DNA from: Pipra filicauda
Taxonomy: Eukaryota > Chordata > Aves > Passeriformes > Pipridae
Assembly: GCF_003945595.2 (NCBI RefSeq)
Contig: NW_024104525.1
Coordinates: 405,989 to 469,988 of the forward strand
Direction: 5' to 3'
Length of the DNA: 64,000 nt
The notes below the pieces were generated by a model. That model worked only from the letters and a program-made list of their open reading frames with translations. It ran no database searches and was not told the DNA's origin. Shown here in pieces: positions 25,394 to 36,476 of the stretch; positions within the stretch are counted from its first letter, which is position 1, and the number at the start of each line of letters is the position of its first letter. The position numbers and the translations under genes were made by a program.

Positions 25394-25873
25394 ATATTTA
25401 TCATTTATTGTAGTATAATATTTTTTATAAATATGTGCCATATATTTAAAGGCAATTGCTATCTATATTCCAAGTCACACTTTAGGTGTTTAGGTACGAA
25501 GGTCATAGTTACAAAAATCCACTTCTTAGCAGCTATCTAAACCCACAGGTATTCATATTTTTAGCTATCTCTCTTTTTAACCCTAACCTTCCATGAGATA
25601 TTTTACGCTTTTCCTGTATATATCCAGTAGCAACCTTATACTGATTAGGTTGAATGCTCTTTTACCCTTCTTAAAAAAATCTGAAGATGATCTATAAAGC
25701 AGCCTTCCTTCTTAAGTAAGTTTCTGGAAAGGTTTGAAAATGCCAATGTACTTGACCTCCAAAAAAAATTAAAGAAAATATTACTTACAGTGCACATATA
25801 GATCCTCCCACTATACAAAATATTCTAAGTAGCAGGGAATTCTCATAAAATATTTAGTAAATGAAATACCAAC
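25394..25873. other. AT-rich spacer between CR1 and LTR
   Basis: No feature is recognised in this interval; it is AT-rich with ordinary composition. Confidence 0.5.
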
Positions 25874-26452
25874 TGTTTTGGTTTAACTCTACTAGGCAGC
25901 TAAGCACCACACAGACACTTGTTCACCTTGATGGGATAGGAAACTGAATCAGAAAGACAAAAGTGAGAAAACTCATTGGTTAAGATAATGGCAGTTTAAT
26001 AAGTAAAGCAAAAGCTGCTCATGCAAGCAAAAAAAAAATTGTGTTAACTAATTTCCTTTGGCAGGCAAAGATTCAACCATTTCCAGAAAAGAAAGGCTTC
26101 ATCACATGTAATGGTTACTTGGGAAGACAAATATCATCACTCCGAATATCCACCCTTTCTCATTCCTTCTTCAGCTTTTATTGATGAGCAAAACATGATG
26201 TGGTATGGGGTATTTTTTTGTTGAATTGGGGTAGTCTGTCCTGGTTGTGTCCCCTCCCAGCTTCTTGTGCACCCTCAGTTGACTCACTGCTGGAGAAGGG
26301 TGAGAAACAGAAAATGCCTCGATGCTGTGTAAGCAATGTTTAGCAATAGCAAAAGTCTCGGTATGTTACCAACAATTTTTTTGGTCACAGATCCATAGGC
26401 CCATAAAAGCTTCTATGAAGAAAATTAACATTATTCCATCCAAAACCACACA
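25874..26452 (-). mobile_element. Solo LTR, family A (ERVL-like)
   Basis: It begins TGTTTTGGTTTAACTC and ends near CCAAAACCACACA; the minus-strand sense copy of the family starts TGTGCTGGTTTT. It aligns along its length with the copies at 40506, 42615 and 50524, including the shared blocks CTGTCCTGGTTGTGTCCCCT and GCTGTGTAAGCAATG. The TATA position is degraded and AATAAA is lost. The right border is uncertain by a few bases and no clean target-site duplication was found. There are no internal retroviral genes. Confidence 0.75.
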
Positions 26453-26897
26453 AACACAACCCGAAGAGACCAGTAGCTTCCATTTCTACCTGTGTTGTGA
26501 CCCCAGATGGATGTGATAGACTAGAGTGGAGCTCCTGCAGAGACATGAGATTGGTGGTCTGTAAGGGAATCATCTCCAAGCTTCTACTGAACTTTTATCA
26601 AATACTTAACTTTTATTTTTGGGGGAAAGACAAAAGATAGCAACAAAACAAAACATATCAAGTAACATCCTTACTCTTTAAAAAGTGTTAAAGCCTATTA
26701 CGAAAACTTTGTAAAGCCTCAAGAGGTACAATGAAGTAAAAAGAAATCTTATTGTGGAAGTCTGAAAATAGTACGTTATATTCTCAACCATAATATTATA
26801 TTCAGGTTTGTAGACAGAATATTCTCACTATAAAGAATATCATATTCAACAAGCTATACCTCCACTTTCCCTTTTCTCTCCCCACACCAAATACCAG

Positions 26898-27537
26898 TGT
26901 GCTGGTTTAAGAGTTAACCAGCAGGGGAAATGAACTCAACTCAAAGGAGAGATTATAAGTCAGAATAACAATTTACTAAAATAATACAGTAAGTACAATC
27001 ATACAAACAAACAATTGGTCTTAACCCACAAAACCCAAATGTATAACCCAGTACCCTGGGGCATGAACAACGTGGTGTTCCTTGGGCCCCGCTGGAGTCC
27101 AAATAAAGGGAGAGGGGAAGAACCTGCTGGTGGAAGAGCCGTTGCAGTCTGGTCAAAGTGGTGATTGGAGTCCAGTATAGGGTGGTGATCCAAGTCTGTT
27201 TGAGAGCGATGAGCCGCAGTCCTTCTCTGGATCCCACAGAGTGGTTAAAAATGTTGCAAGACTCCAAGATTATATATCCTGCAGTTCAGGCAGCAATGCC
27301 CAGCACTTCCCTCAGGGCGGGGAGTTCCACAGTGGGTGTGAGGACAGGAGCATCCTCCTATCTCACAGGCCTCTGAACACCCAGTCTGTAGCCTGAGGAG
27401 TCAGGCTCTATGGGCAGAGGGTGTAAATGGTTCATTGATAACAGTTTCTGGGAAATGGCATGGAAGGCTATAGAATACACAGTTTTGGGTTACACCCATA
27501 CCCTGATGAACTGGTCTCAGTTGTCCTAACTAGGACA
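26898..27537 (-). mobile_element. Solo LTR, family B, with perfect 5-bp duplication
   Basis: The 640-bp element starts TGTGCTGGTTTAAGAG and ends AACTAGGACA. It is flanked on both sides by ACCAG (26893-26897 and 27538-27542), a perfect 5-bp target-site duplication. Read on the minus strand it has a TATA box (GATATATAA, around 27270-27277) roughly midway. No gag, pol or env is present, so it arose by recombination between the two LTRs of a provirus. Five-base duplications fit ERVL or some ERV1 elements, not ERVK (6 bp). Reading frames of 104 codons (minus) and 72 codons (plus) inside it are incidental. Confidence 0.85.
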
Positions 27538-27800
27538 ACCAGTGAACATCTTTGTAGGAATATTCAAGTCTTAATGTATTACTGTAGAAGTCATTGTACA
27601 AAAGGCTGATACACTTCAAATCAAAATCAAATCACATATAGGAGTTTCTTAGGACATAACATATGGTTGTTCACTACCAGAGAGTGATGAGAAATGGAGT
27701 TAGTGAAAGAAAGAAAAACAAAACAAAAGAATTACTCAAAGAAACAGCTATAAACTGACCTCTCCTCTATGGAGTGCAAACTCATTGCACAGGTTTTCAA

Positions 27801-27950
27801 CAGAAGGGCATGTAGTGACAGAACAAGGGGGAATGGCTTCAGACTGAAAGAGGGCAGGTTTAGATTAAATATTAGGAAGAAATTCTTTGCTGTAAGGGTG
27901 GAGAGGCACTGGAACAAGTTGTCTAGACAAGTTGTGGCATTGCTCTGGTT
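27801..27950 (+). mobile_element. CR1 fragment lacking its 3' end
   Basis: This matches the late ORF2/early 3' UTR part of CR1: AGGGCATGTAGTGACAGAAC, the AGATTAAATATTAGGAAG block, TTTGCTGTAAGGGTGGAG and GGCACTGGAACAAGTTGTC. Unlike normal CR1 copies, which are 5'-truncated with an intact tail, it stops before the CR1 3' terminus. It is nearly identical to the reverse complement of about 28930-29035 in the next CR1. Confidence 0.85.
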
Positions 27951-28770
27951 TCCAACAGTCTAAAGCACTGAAAAAGATCTCAAGTGTCACTTAACACTGT
28001 AAATGAGAGGGAGAAATCTATTTCCATTTCAATTAGAGCTAGAGAGACTACTCCGATTAACTTCAGTTGCCATTGTGTTCTTATTACAGACCTGTGACTC
28101 CCTGTGTATACTTATTACATAAGCTCAGTCATATTTTTTTTGGCAATTTTCTTTCTGAAGTGGGTTACACATTTAGAGTTACCAAAGCAGGGCATACACC
28201 CTCTTCCTCTGGAAAAGTGCAGGAACACCTTTTTGCTTTTCCTGTCTCCAGATATCCAAAATGAAAGGTAGAATTCCCCCACCCATTGTACTCTAAATAC
28301 TGTGTAAAAGTATTAGACTCTAAAAAACAGCAACAACCTTTCAACATTTTTACAGGTGTTTCTTCTCATTTCTTAAAGTGCAAGTGAGGAATACTGAAGA
28401 CTAAACTGTGTCTTTAGTTTGCATTGTCAGCAAAAGACAGTCTATAACTATGGATGCAGAATGATGTAAATGCTTAACTATAGGCGCTACAGGTGACCTG
28501 GCTTTAAACTGACCTGCTCAAGGCTGAAGAGTTGCACAGACATGGTCCAGTCAGGAACCTTTACCACAGAGGTTGTCAGAGATCACAAGACTCGCCCAGT
28601 CACATAACAATAATTATTAAGCTGTTATTCTTAAAAAAAAATAATAAATTAGAGATGAGAAGAAGGAAAGTGCCATGTAACTCTCCCTCTCTACATTTCT
28701 ATTGCCCAATATTTTCTATGGATTTTGAAGGACTTCCTTTTTCTTGTCCTCTATAGGACAATAATTATCC
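27951..28770. other. Non-coding spacer
   Basis: I recognise nothing coding here. Reading frames of 60-74 codons occur on both strands without recognisable domains. Confidence 0.45.
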
Positions 28771-29381
28771 ATTCATAGAATGATAGAATGGCTTGGGTTG
28801 GAAGGGATGTTAAGGATCATCTAGTTCCAACACATCTGCTGTGGGCAGGGACGTTTTTCACTAGATCAGGTTTCTCAGAGCCCCATCCAACCTGGTCTTG
28901 AACACTTCCAGGGATGGGGCTGCCACAACCTCTCTAGACAACTTGTTCCAGTGCCCCTCCACCCTTACAGCAAAGAATTTCTTCCTAATATTTAATCTAA
29001 ACCTTCCCCTTGTTCTGTCACTACATGTCCTTCTAAAAAGTCCCTTACAATCCTTCTTGTAGGCTCCCTTCAGGTACTGGGAAGCAGCAACTAGGTCACC
29101 CTGAAGCCTTCTCTTTTCCAGGCTGAACAACCACAATTGTCTCAGCCTTTCCTCATAGGAGAGGTGCTCCATCCCTCTAATCATCTTGATGGCCCTCCTC
29201 TGGACTCACTCCAACAGCTTGATGTCCTTCCTGTACTCAGGACCCCAGAGCTGGATGAGGTACTCCAGCCAGAGTCTCATGAAACTTGAGTAGAGGAGCA
29301 GAATCACCTCTCTTGATCTGCTGTCCATGCTTGTTGAACCACATGAGATTACCATAGGCCCACATCTTGAACTTGTCCAGG
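28771..29381 (-). mobile_element. CR1 LINE, minus strand, internally deleted
   Basis: On the plus strand it starts with the inverted CR1 tail (ATAGAATGGCTTGGGTTGG), passes through the 3' UTR and the C-terminal end of ORF2, and ends at CTTGAACTTGTCCAGG. A 107-codon frame (28861-29184, minus) is a surviving piece of the ORF2 end: it includes [20 protein letters not shown], typical of CR1. Around 29320 the sequence jumps from the GCTGTCCATGC block to TTGTTGAACCACATGAG, skipping roughly 200 bases expected in between, so there is an internal deletion. Confidence 0.93.
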
Positions 29382-29496
29382 TCATAGAATCATAGAATCA
29401 TAGAATCAGCTGGGTTGGAAGGGACCTCTGAGATCATCAAGTCCAACCCTTGATCCACTAGCACTGTGGTTACTAGACCATGGCACTAAGACCATG
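29382..29496 (-). mobile_element. CR1 3' end, second copy in tandem
   Basis: Three tandem copies of the CR1 terminal octamer (TCATAGAA in this orientation) are followed by GCTGGGTTGGAAGGGACCTC and GATCATCAAGTCCAACCCTT. This is the 3' end of a CR1 of a different subfamily from the adjacent copy. It is heavily 5'-truncated, keeping about 115 bases, and abuts the previous CR1 with no spacer. Confidence 0.9.
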
Positions 29497-29720
29497 GATT
29501 TGGGTTTGTTTTTTTTGGGTGGGGGTTTAGTTGTTTTTGTGTTTTGTTTTGTTTTTTGTTTTGTTTTGTTTTTTTTTTTTCACAGTAGCTGAAAGAGAAA
29601 GAAAAGGTTGAAATGACTCCTTTTATGTCTGTTTTTTGGGTTTGTTTTTGGTTTTTTGTTTGTTTGTTTTGTTCTGTTCTGTTTTGTTTTGGTTTTGTTG
29701 TTTGTTTTTTTTTTTAGTTT
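29497..29720. repeat. T/G-rich simple sequence, (TTTTG)n-like
   Basis: Two blocks (29505-29580 and 29625-29715) consist of imperfect TTTTG, GTTTT and TTTGTTTG units separated by a short A/G-rich segment. Read on the minus strand this is a (CAAAA)n tract. Confidence 0.8.
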
Positions 29721-30214
29721 GAAGAAAAGAGTCATTAAGCTTTAATAATTAAATATCATGTTTACTGGTTGATTTGTTCTGGGGTTATTTAACTTGCTTG
29801 TATTTTTTTGTTTGTTTCAGTTTTTTAAGAGTTATCTATTTATTCTTATTCTCCTCAGACAGATGAAATAGCAGTTTTATGAGCTAGACATTTAATTTCC
29901 CAGTTTAACACACAGCTGCAAATACAATGAGTAGACATGTCTATTAAAACTCTTACAATATTTCCATCCTTTCTGATCAGCAAAAAAAGTGTTAAGGGAA
30001 CCAAGTAAGGAAATCTTTTAATCCTTCACTGACATTTTTAAAGTTCACACCACTCAGGAGAGATTCTTAAGGATCGAAAAGCATCAAAAAGAACTTCATT
30101 ATATTCCTTTAAATGGTCATGAGGGAAAACAGTGAGTTTATAATTTGCTGGGAGAAAATACATGAACTCTCATATGAAATGTCCCAAGTTAAGTAAACCC
30201 ATGTAGTTTGATTA

Positions 30215-30520
30215 AGGATAGCTAACATGGATTCAGACAGGAGTGGTCATGCTTAAATAACCTGCTGGAGTTCTTTGAAGATATTACTGCCACAATAGAT
30301 AAAGAAAATTCAGTAGATGGTAGTACATTTAGATTTTCAAAAGCACTTAACAAGGTTCCACATCAGAGACTAATGACTAAAGCGAAAGAGTCATAACATA
30401 GAAGGTAAAATGGAAGAGTAATGTAAATGTTTCCCTTGATACAAACTGGTTTTGAACTTGGAAGTAGCTTAGATTGGGGCAGACCAATAGGTCACTTTTC
30501 AGAACTTTTCTTCATAGTTT
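30215..30520 (+). mobile_element. Ancient CR1 remnant (reverse transcriptase region)
   Basis: A strongly decayed stretch still follows the order of CR1 ORF2: AACATGGATTCAGACAGG, ACCTGCTGGAGTTCTTTGAAG, then a region translating as FSKALNKVPHQRL, equivalent to the FxKAFDxVPH block of LINE reverse transcriptase, and CACTTTTCAGAA further on. It is much more divergent than the other CR1 copies, so it belongs to an old subfamily. There is no tail, and both ends are approximate. Confidence 0.65.
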
Positions 30521-31024
30521 CTATTGGAGTCTTAGGTGGTGCAGCTGGGAGCAAAATTCAAGCACAAGAGGTAATAGTCTGATTGGAAACAGGAAATATA
30601 TGAGGAAAAGTGAAAGACAGTTAAACTAGACATAAAAAAATATTTAAATATTTCAAATAATTTAATTTAGGGTGCTTCTGGCCAGGGAACTATAATACAG
30701 TTTGCTGTGGAAAGGGTACATAATGATTTATTCAGAATTTTGTTTTCTGGCCCAGGATATCACAATGAAAATGAAACTTTTTTCTTTCTAGTTGCATACC
30801 TCATGTAAGAACAACTGTAAATTCTGCTCAAGTTATTTGGCTTGAATAGCAAATTGAGGTATATACTTGCTGCAGAAAGTTTGAGGGCCTCAATGAAACA
30901 TGCTACCTGATGAGGTAAAGACCAGTTGTTCTCTATTTTGTATAGCTATTTAAATCACTGTAGAGTAGTACTGCTAGCAACAAATTCTAACAAAATTGTT
31001 CTTAAAATTGTCCTAGAAAAGACT

Positions 31025-31250
31025 GTGGAGAGAAGGTAAGAGAGGGAGAGAAAAAAGGGAAAGGGAAAAGGAAAGGGAAGGGGGAAAATGGAAAAGGAAA
31101 AAGCTAAAGGGAAGGTTTGGGAAGGTTTGGGAAGGTCTGGGAAGGTTTGGGAAGGGAAGGTTTGGGAAGGGAGGGGAGGGGAAGGGAGGGGAAGATTTGG
31201 GAAGGGAAGGGAAGGAAAGGGAAGGAAAAAGGAGGAAGGAAGGAAGGAAG
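31025..31250 (+). repeat. Polypurine (GGGAA/GGAAG) tract
   Basis: About 225 bases are almost only A and G on the plus strand. A central section (31109-31168) is a 10-bp repeat of GGGAAGGTTT, and the end is (GGAA)n. Repeated GGG runs and purine mirror symmetry make triplex or G-quadruplex formation possible. A 79-codon frame here (Lys/Gly/Glu-rich) is an artefact of the repeat. Confidence 0.9.
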
Positions 31251-33690
31251 TCTACATATCTGAGAAAATCCAGATCAAACTCCTATTCATTTATCTTGAA
31301 ATTTTTCAGTGGCTTTCAAAGCACTGAATGAGTGCTTTCTAAAATATACCATTATGTACCTTACCAAACTCCAATTATGATTTCTTTTCTATTTTTTCTT
31401 TTCCTTCTTTCATTTATAACTAATTGGGCAGTACTTCAGTTCATAAAAAATATCACTGAAGTACACAAATTCATCTCCTATGCCTAACTACATAGTGTTT
31501 GCAGTCAAAGATGATATTAGAGTTGCAATAATCTATTTGCTATTATGGTATTATGGAATATTATAAACAGAAAATATTTTTCAGTTTTGCAGTTCTGCCA
31601 GTAGGTGGTACTAGCAGTTTCTACATTTGATAATAAATGTCTTCAACTTGAGTATTACACTTTTCTGTCTCAGCAAGTAATGTGTTTCTACTCTACTGAA
31701 AATAACTTATTTATATTTGATGCACTTTCACTAAAGGGCAGATTTTAATTCAGTTATTATTTCTTTAAAAATGATGATGTCTGTAAAGTATCCTTTAAAA
31801 TGTAGTTTAGAATTTGTTTGTCAATTGATTACATCCATTAGTCACCTTTCAATTGAAAGATAATATTTAAGATATATTTTATAAATAGTTTCTCCAGTTT
31901 TACAGCAGTTGAACCTTCAGGATACAGCTCAGAGCTCAGCTTAAAAATTTTTTTTAGCAATATTTGCTGTCAAGATTCACTGAGGTGAGTTATTCAAGGA
32001 GTCTCACTACTTCTTTTTAATTCAATATACAGGCTGCTAGGTCTTGAAAAATTGTGTGCTTTTTTGTGTGTAGGTCTTTTAAGCATATGGGTGCACCTGA
32101 AGTAAAATGCCATTTTTTCCTCCATACTTAGGGAACAATCATACTCAAATAACTGCAGCAACACAGAAATAATGCCTACAGAAAATATTCACGCAAGGCA
32201 AGAAAATTTCTACATAAGGTCACAACTCTTGGTGTGTGGCAGTAGTGGAACTTCTGGATTTGCTAGTGGATGACAAATAAATGCAAGAAAAAAAAATATG
32301 TTGCAGGCTAATTGCCCTTAATGAACTGAGATAAATACCTGTATGAAACAAAAGAAATTAAAGCAGAATGTGAAGCTTCTTATGAGAAGTTATCTGATTC
32401 AAAAAAAATGAGGGGACATGGCTAATACCGGTGGGAATGAAAAATAGTTTCCCTTGGAAATGTCAGATAAAGATTAAAAAAAAAAATCAGAAGTCAATCC
32501 CCACAAATTTGATTTGAATCATAGATTTGTGGCCACCATGAAAGCTGTGGCCACCAAGTCAGTTGTTTTGTCACTATCATATTCATATAAACAATAACAA
32601 TTACAACAAAAGAAAGTGATGTTATTAGCATGTACCCATAGCTGTGTGATTGGAATTCACTGCCACAATATGAAGAAGTCATGGATTCCTAACTGGGAAG
32701 ATGAAGACAAGCTTGTGTATTTCTGTCCCACTATCTATAATGTCTTGATCAGGAGATTTACTTCCAATGTCAGACAGCTTTCTTAATAGTTGATGTCAGT
32801 TCTTGCTTATATACTTTATGCCTTTTATTGATAAAATCAAACAGATTGTGTTCAAGCTCTTAGTTTCTACAGATGTTTGACAAAATCTGGAAAGGATATG
32901 TGCTAAATTTTGTGTAATCTTATGAATTGCATGTAAAATTATCTATGATGGGCTACTTACTTGCCTGCAAACTATTGTTTATCTGCAAACAAAGAGGTTT
33001 TTTGTTATTTTTATTTTAGTTTTCATCATTGCTGATTATTGAAGGAAAAGAATGACCTGTTCTCTCAAGGAACCTCTTGAGACTTTACCTTCTCACCCGT
33101 TCACCCTTCACCTGTAGGTATTTGACAGGGGTAACTGCAAGGGCTGTGTTTTACATTCATATATGGTAACCACACCTCATTTTGTTCGTGAATGTTTCAT
33201 GGTCTGAGTTACTAACTTTGGAGGATCTTGAGGTGTGAATGATAAAGTTTCCCTGATAAACTAGGTAATGAATGTAAGAGCTGAGATGAGCTTGGCTGTT
33301 GCAACCTTTCCTCTTGTCAGACTAAATATGCTGCAGAATTTCGCAGTGTAGGAGATTCTTATATTAAAAATATATTTGGTTGTAGCAGGTAGGAGAATGT
33401 TTCATTAGAATGTGAACATGTATTTTATGTATTTGGTTTTCAAGTTTCCTGATTTATTGTCATCAAGTAGTATAATAAGTAATAAGGCTTTTAGAGGCAG
33501 AAATCTCTCATTTTTACTTTCAGAGGAGTAACTTTGCTAATTAACTCAGTCAAAACCTGAAAAGGCACTGTTTGTGTTGTGATGCTGTAAGGATTTAAGT
33601 ATGATAGTCACCTTTAAACAAGGTCCTTTCTATTAAGAGATTTGAAAAGGGCACGGTGATAAGGAAACACGTAAAATGGAACATCTGAAG
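31251..33690. other. AT-rich non-coding DNA
   Basis: Nothing recognised. Only chance reading frames up to about 62 codons are present. Confidence 0.5.
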
Positions 33691-33736
33691 GAACATGGAT
33701 CAAGATCCTCCCCTGTTGGCTTCTTTCTCCCCACAG

Positions 33737-34070
33737 CCTAGCCCAGCCTTGGCCTGTCCTCATCCACATCCTCAGGGAGGTGCCTGATGCCTGGGGTTGC
33801 CTCCGTGTCCCTGGCTGTCCTGCTCCTGGATGGCGGGCAGGACAGGCCCTGGCTTCAAGGCAGTACTCTGACAGACATGGGGGAACTCCCGAACTCCTGA
33901 ACCCCAGGGAGATGATGGCCCCTGTAGAACTCCAAGAAGCACTGAGGGAGGACACCAGAGTCTCCAGTCTTGGGACTTGGGCAGAACTGTTCTGAAGTGA
34001 AACTCGATTTTTCAGCATATGCTTTCTCTCCAAGTTTTTAAGAGTGAATAAAATATAATTTGTTTAAACT
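33737..34070 (+). other. GC-rich island resembling a terminal exon
   Basis: In a ~36% GC neighbourhood, 33690-33990 is strikingly GC-rich. It begins with a strong acceptor-like site (TTCTTTCTCCCCACAG ending 33736). From there one plus-strand frame is open for 86 codons, contains REVPDAWGCLRVPGC and ELQEALREDTRVSSLGTW, and stops at 33993-33995. A canonical AATAAA follows at 34047-34052. This acceptor, open frame, stop and polyadenylation-signal order is that of a last exon. A 139-codon frame also runs on the minus strand (33614-34033), as often happens in GC-rich DNA. I do not recognise either protein. Alternatives are a retroposed fragment or a piece of an unrecognised repeat. Confidence 0.3.
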
Positions 34071-35551
34071 GTAATTTGTTGTGGAAAAACTAACTCATTA
34101 TTTGCTTTCATGGCTAAATAACTGAAGATCTCAATAATGTTTAGGTGTTTTTGAGGCATTGAGGTTGATGTAATATCTGGATCCTGTTTCCAAGTCTCAT
34201 GCTATTCCAAAGTCATGCCAAAGCTGACTAAATGAATCACCACTTAAAGATAGCTGGCAGCAACAGAAATCCAGGCAGCAAGATTCATTTAACACATTGA
34301 TCTATAATAGCAATGCAGACTGAGTCATGCTGATTATTATATTACAGCAGAAAATTCAATTATCCATTTGGTTCCTTGCTGCTTTTCCACCAAAATTTGA
34401 TATATCTATACCTACATATGTATAAATGTATATAATATCTATATGCCTGCATATGTACATATATTTTCATTTATACATGTCTATGTACTGATATGTAATA
34501 GCCTAATATATGTATTGATATATAGTAACCTATACACCTAGATTATAGCTATAACTTAAAATGGTTTTGTTCTAAGTATGTAGGAGATTGTCTCTATGTT
34601 TATACGTAGAGATATACATCTGCGAGTCATTAAAAATATTGTGCATGGTCTGCTATTAATTTAAGAAGATATTTGGTGTACCTGAGTCTGCCACAAAAAA
34701 GCTGTTATTCCATGCAGCCTTTAGGGGAACTTCTGGCATCACTAAATGTTGAGGTCAGATTTAGAAGGGGGTATGGCTCAGACTTGGTTTTATTTTTATT
34801 AGATGTGTTTGTTTAAAAGATGAAGAAGAGTCACAGACAATTTCTAAATTGATTTAAATATTTATTTCAAGCTTAGGCAGCATCTTAGAAAATCAGAATG
34901 CTAGCAAATTTATGATAAAAATAAACATTTTGGAAATCTAAAACTATCATTTTCTAGAGACTAGTAACAAGTATGCAAATATGAACGTGCTATGTTGTAG
35001 AAAACACTCGTAGGAATATACAAGTAAATCTAAGATATCAAGAATGTCATTGAGAATAAAGTCCCACCTCAAATAGTAAGATTCATCCACAGTTCCTTGC
35101 CTTATCTTTTATCAATACTTCCACTGTCTCTGAAACCTAGATTTACTTAAAATGTTTCCAAAAATCCAGCCTTGGTATTTAAAAAGCCTTTTACATGAAG
35201 AAAATAAAAGTCCTTTATACTTAAAACATTTTTAGTAGAGTTTTTTTGTCATTTATTTTCTATAGTTCCGGCCTATGATTTTTTCTCTACAGATAGTTAC
35301 CCTAAAATTTTATGTTCCCTTATTTTCTTTTATCACTCTGTTTTCTCTTTCCCACCCTCTCTAAAAAAAAGCAGAAACATTAATGTCTTACCTTGTTTTC
35401 TGTTAATGTATTCCTTGTTTGTCCTTTTCACCCCAACACTAATATTGTGTCAGTTCTTTAAGGTTACATTTTAGAAAAAGACATTAGATACGTATTGAGA
35501 TAAAATTTAATGTATTAACAAGTTTTAGAAACTGGTTTTCAGAAAGAAAGG
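34071..35551. other. AT-rich non-coding DNA with TATA-rich tract
   Basis: Around 34390-34560 there is an imperfect ATATGTA/TATATA-rich segment. The rest is AT-rich with no recognised feature. Confidence 0.5.
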
Positions 35552-36476
35552 AGTGATGTTCCTCAGGGGTCAGTACTGGGACTGTCGCTGCTCAACAACT
35601 TTGTTGATGACATGGACAGTGGGTTTGAGTGCACCCTCAGCAAGTTTGTCAATGACACTAAACACCAACCTGTGTGGTGGACATGTTGGAGGGAAAGTAT
35701 GCCATCCAGAGGGACCTGGACAGACTTGAGAGATGGGCTGATGCAAACCTCATGAAGTTCAACAAGACCACGTGCAAGGTCCTGCACCTGTGTTGGGACA
35801 TTCTCAAGCACAAATCCAGGCTGGGTAGAGAATGGATTGAAAATAGTCCTGAGGAGGTGTTGATGGGCAAGAAGCTCATCATGACCCAGCAAGGTGTGCT
35901 TGCAGCCCTGAAAGCCACCTGTGTCCTGGGCTGCATCAAAACGTGCATGACCAGCAGGTCGAGGGAGGTGATTCTCTCACTATACTCCACTCTCGTGAGA
36001 CCCCACATGGAGTACTGTGTTCAGCTCTGAGGCTTCCAACATAAAAAGGACATGGACCTCTTGAATTAAGTCCAGAGGAGAACCGTGGAGATGGTCAGAG
36101 GGATGGAACACATCTTCTGTGAAGCCAGGCTGAGAGAGTTGGGGTTGTTCAGCCCGGCCTCAGGGAGACCTTACAGCAGCCTTCCAGTACCTAAAGAGGA
36201 GCTACAAGAAAGTTGGAGAGGGACTTTCATAAGGAGGTATAGTGATAGGACAAGGGGGAGAAATTCATTACTGTGAGGGTGGTGAAGCACTGCAACATGT
36301 TGCACAGAAAAGCTGTGGATGTCCCAGCCCTAGAAGTGTTCAAGGCCGATTGCATGGAAGTTTGAGCAACATGATGCAGTAGTTGAAGGTGTCCCTGGCC
36401 ATGGCAGGAAGGTTGGAACTAGATGACCTTAAGGTCTGTTCCAAGCTTAACCTTTATATAATTCAATGATTCTATT
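35552..36476 (+). mobile_element. CR1 LINE, 5'-truncated
   Basis: It starts inside the reverse-transcriptase core. PQGS is intact (35561-35572), but the catalytic FADD box reads FVND (35645-35656), so the first catalytic Asp is replaced by Asn. Next come the IQRDLDRLERWADANLMKFN block (one open frame of 118 codons, 35674-36030) and HMEYCVQL, then the 3' UTR and a tail ending near ATTCAATGATTCTATT. Stops and frameshifts break the rest. It cannot encode an active enzyme. Confidence 0.95.

Noticed and set aside
26953..27376. Open frames of 104 codons (minus) and 72 codons (plus)
   Set aside because: They lie wholly inside the family-B solo LTR, which is not coding.
25874..27537. A single provirus bounded by two LTRs
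   Set aside because: The two LTRs belong to different families, only about 445 bases separate them, and the family-B copy has its own target-site duplication.
31088..31327. 79-codon Lys/Gly/Glu-rich open frame
   Set aside because: It is a direct product of the polypurine repeat, not a protein gene.
33614..34033. 139-codon minus-strand frame as the coding strand of the GC-rich island
   Set aside because: GC-rich DNA lacks stops on both strands; the acceptor, stop and AATAAA signals support the plus strand instead.
35563..36030. Three frames of 109-118 codons on both strands
   Set aside because: The plus-strand frame is residual CR1 reverse transcriptase and the minus-strand frames are its antisense shadows.
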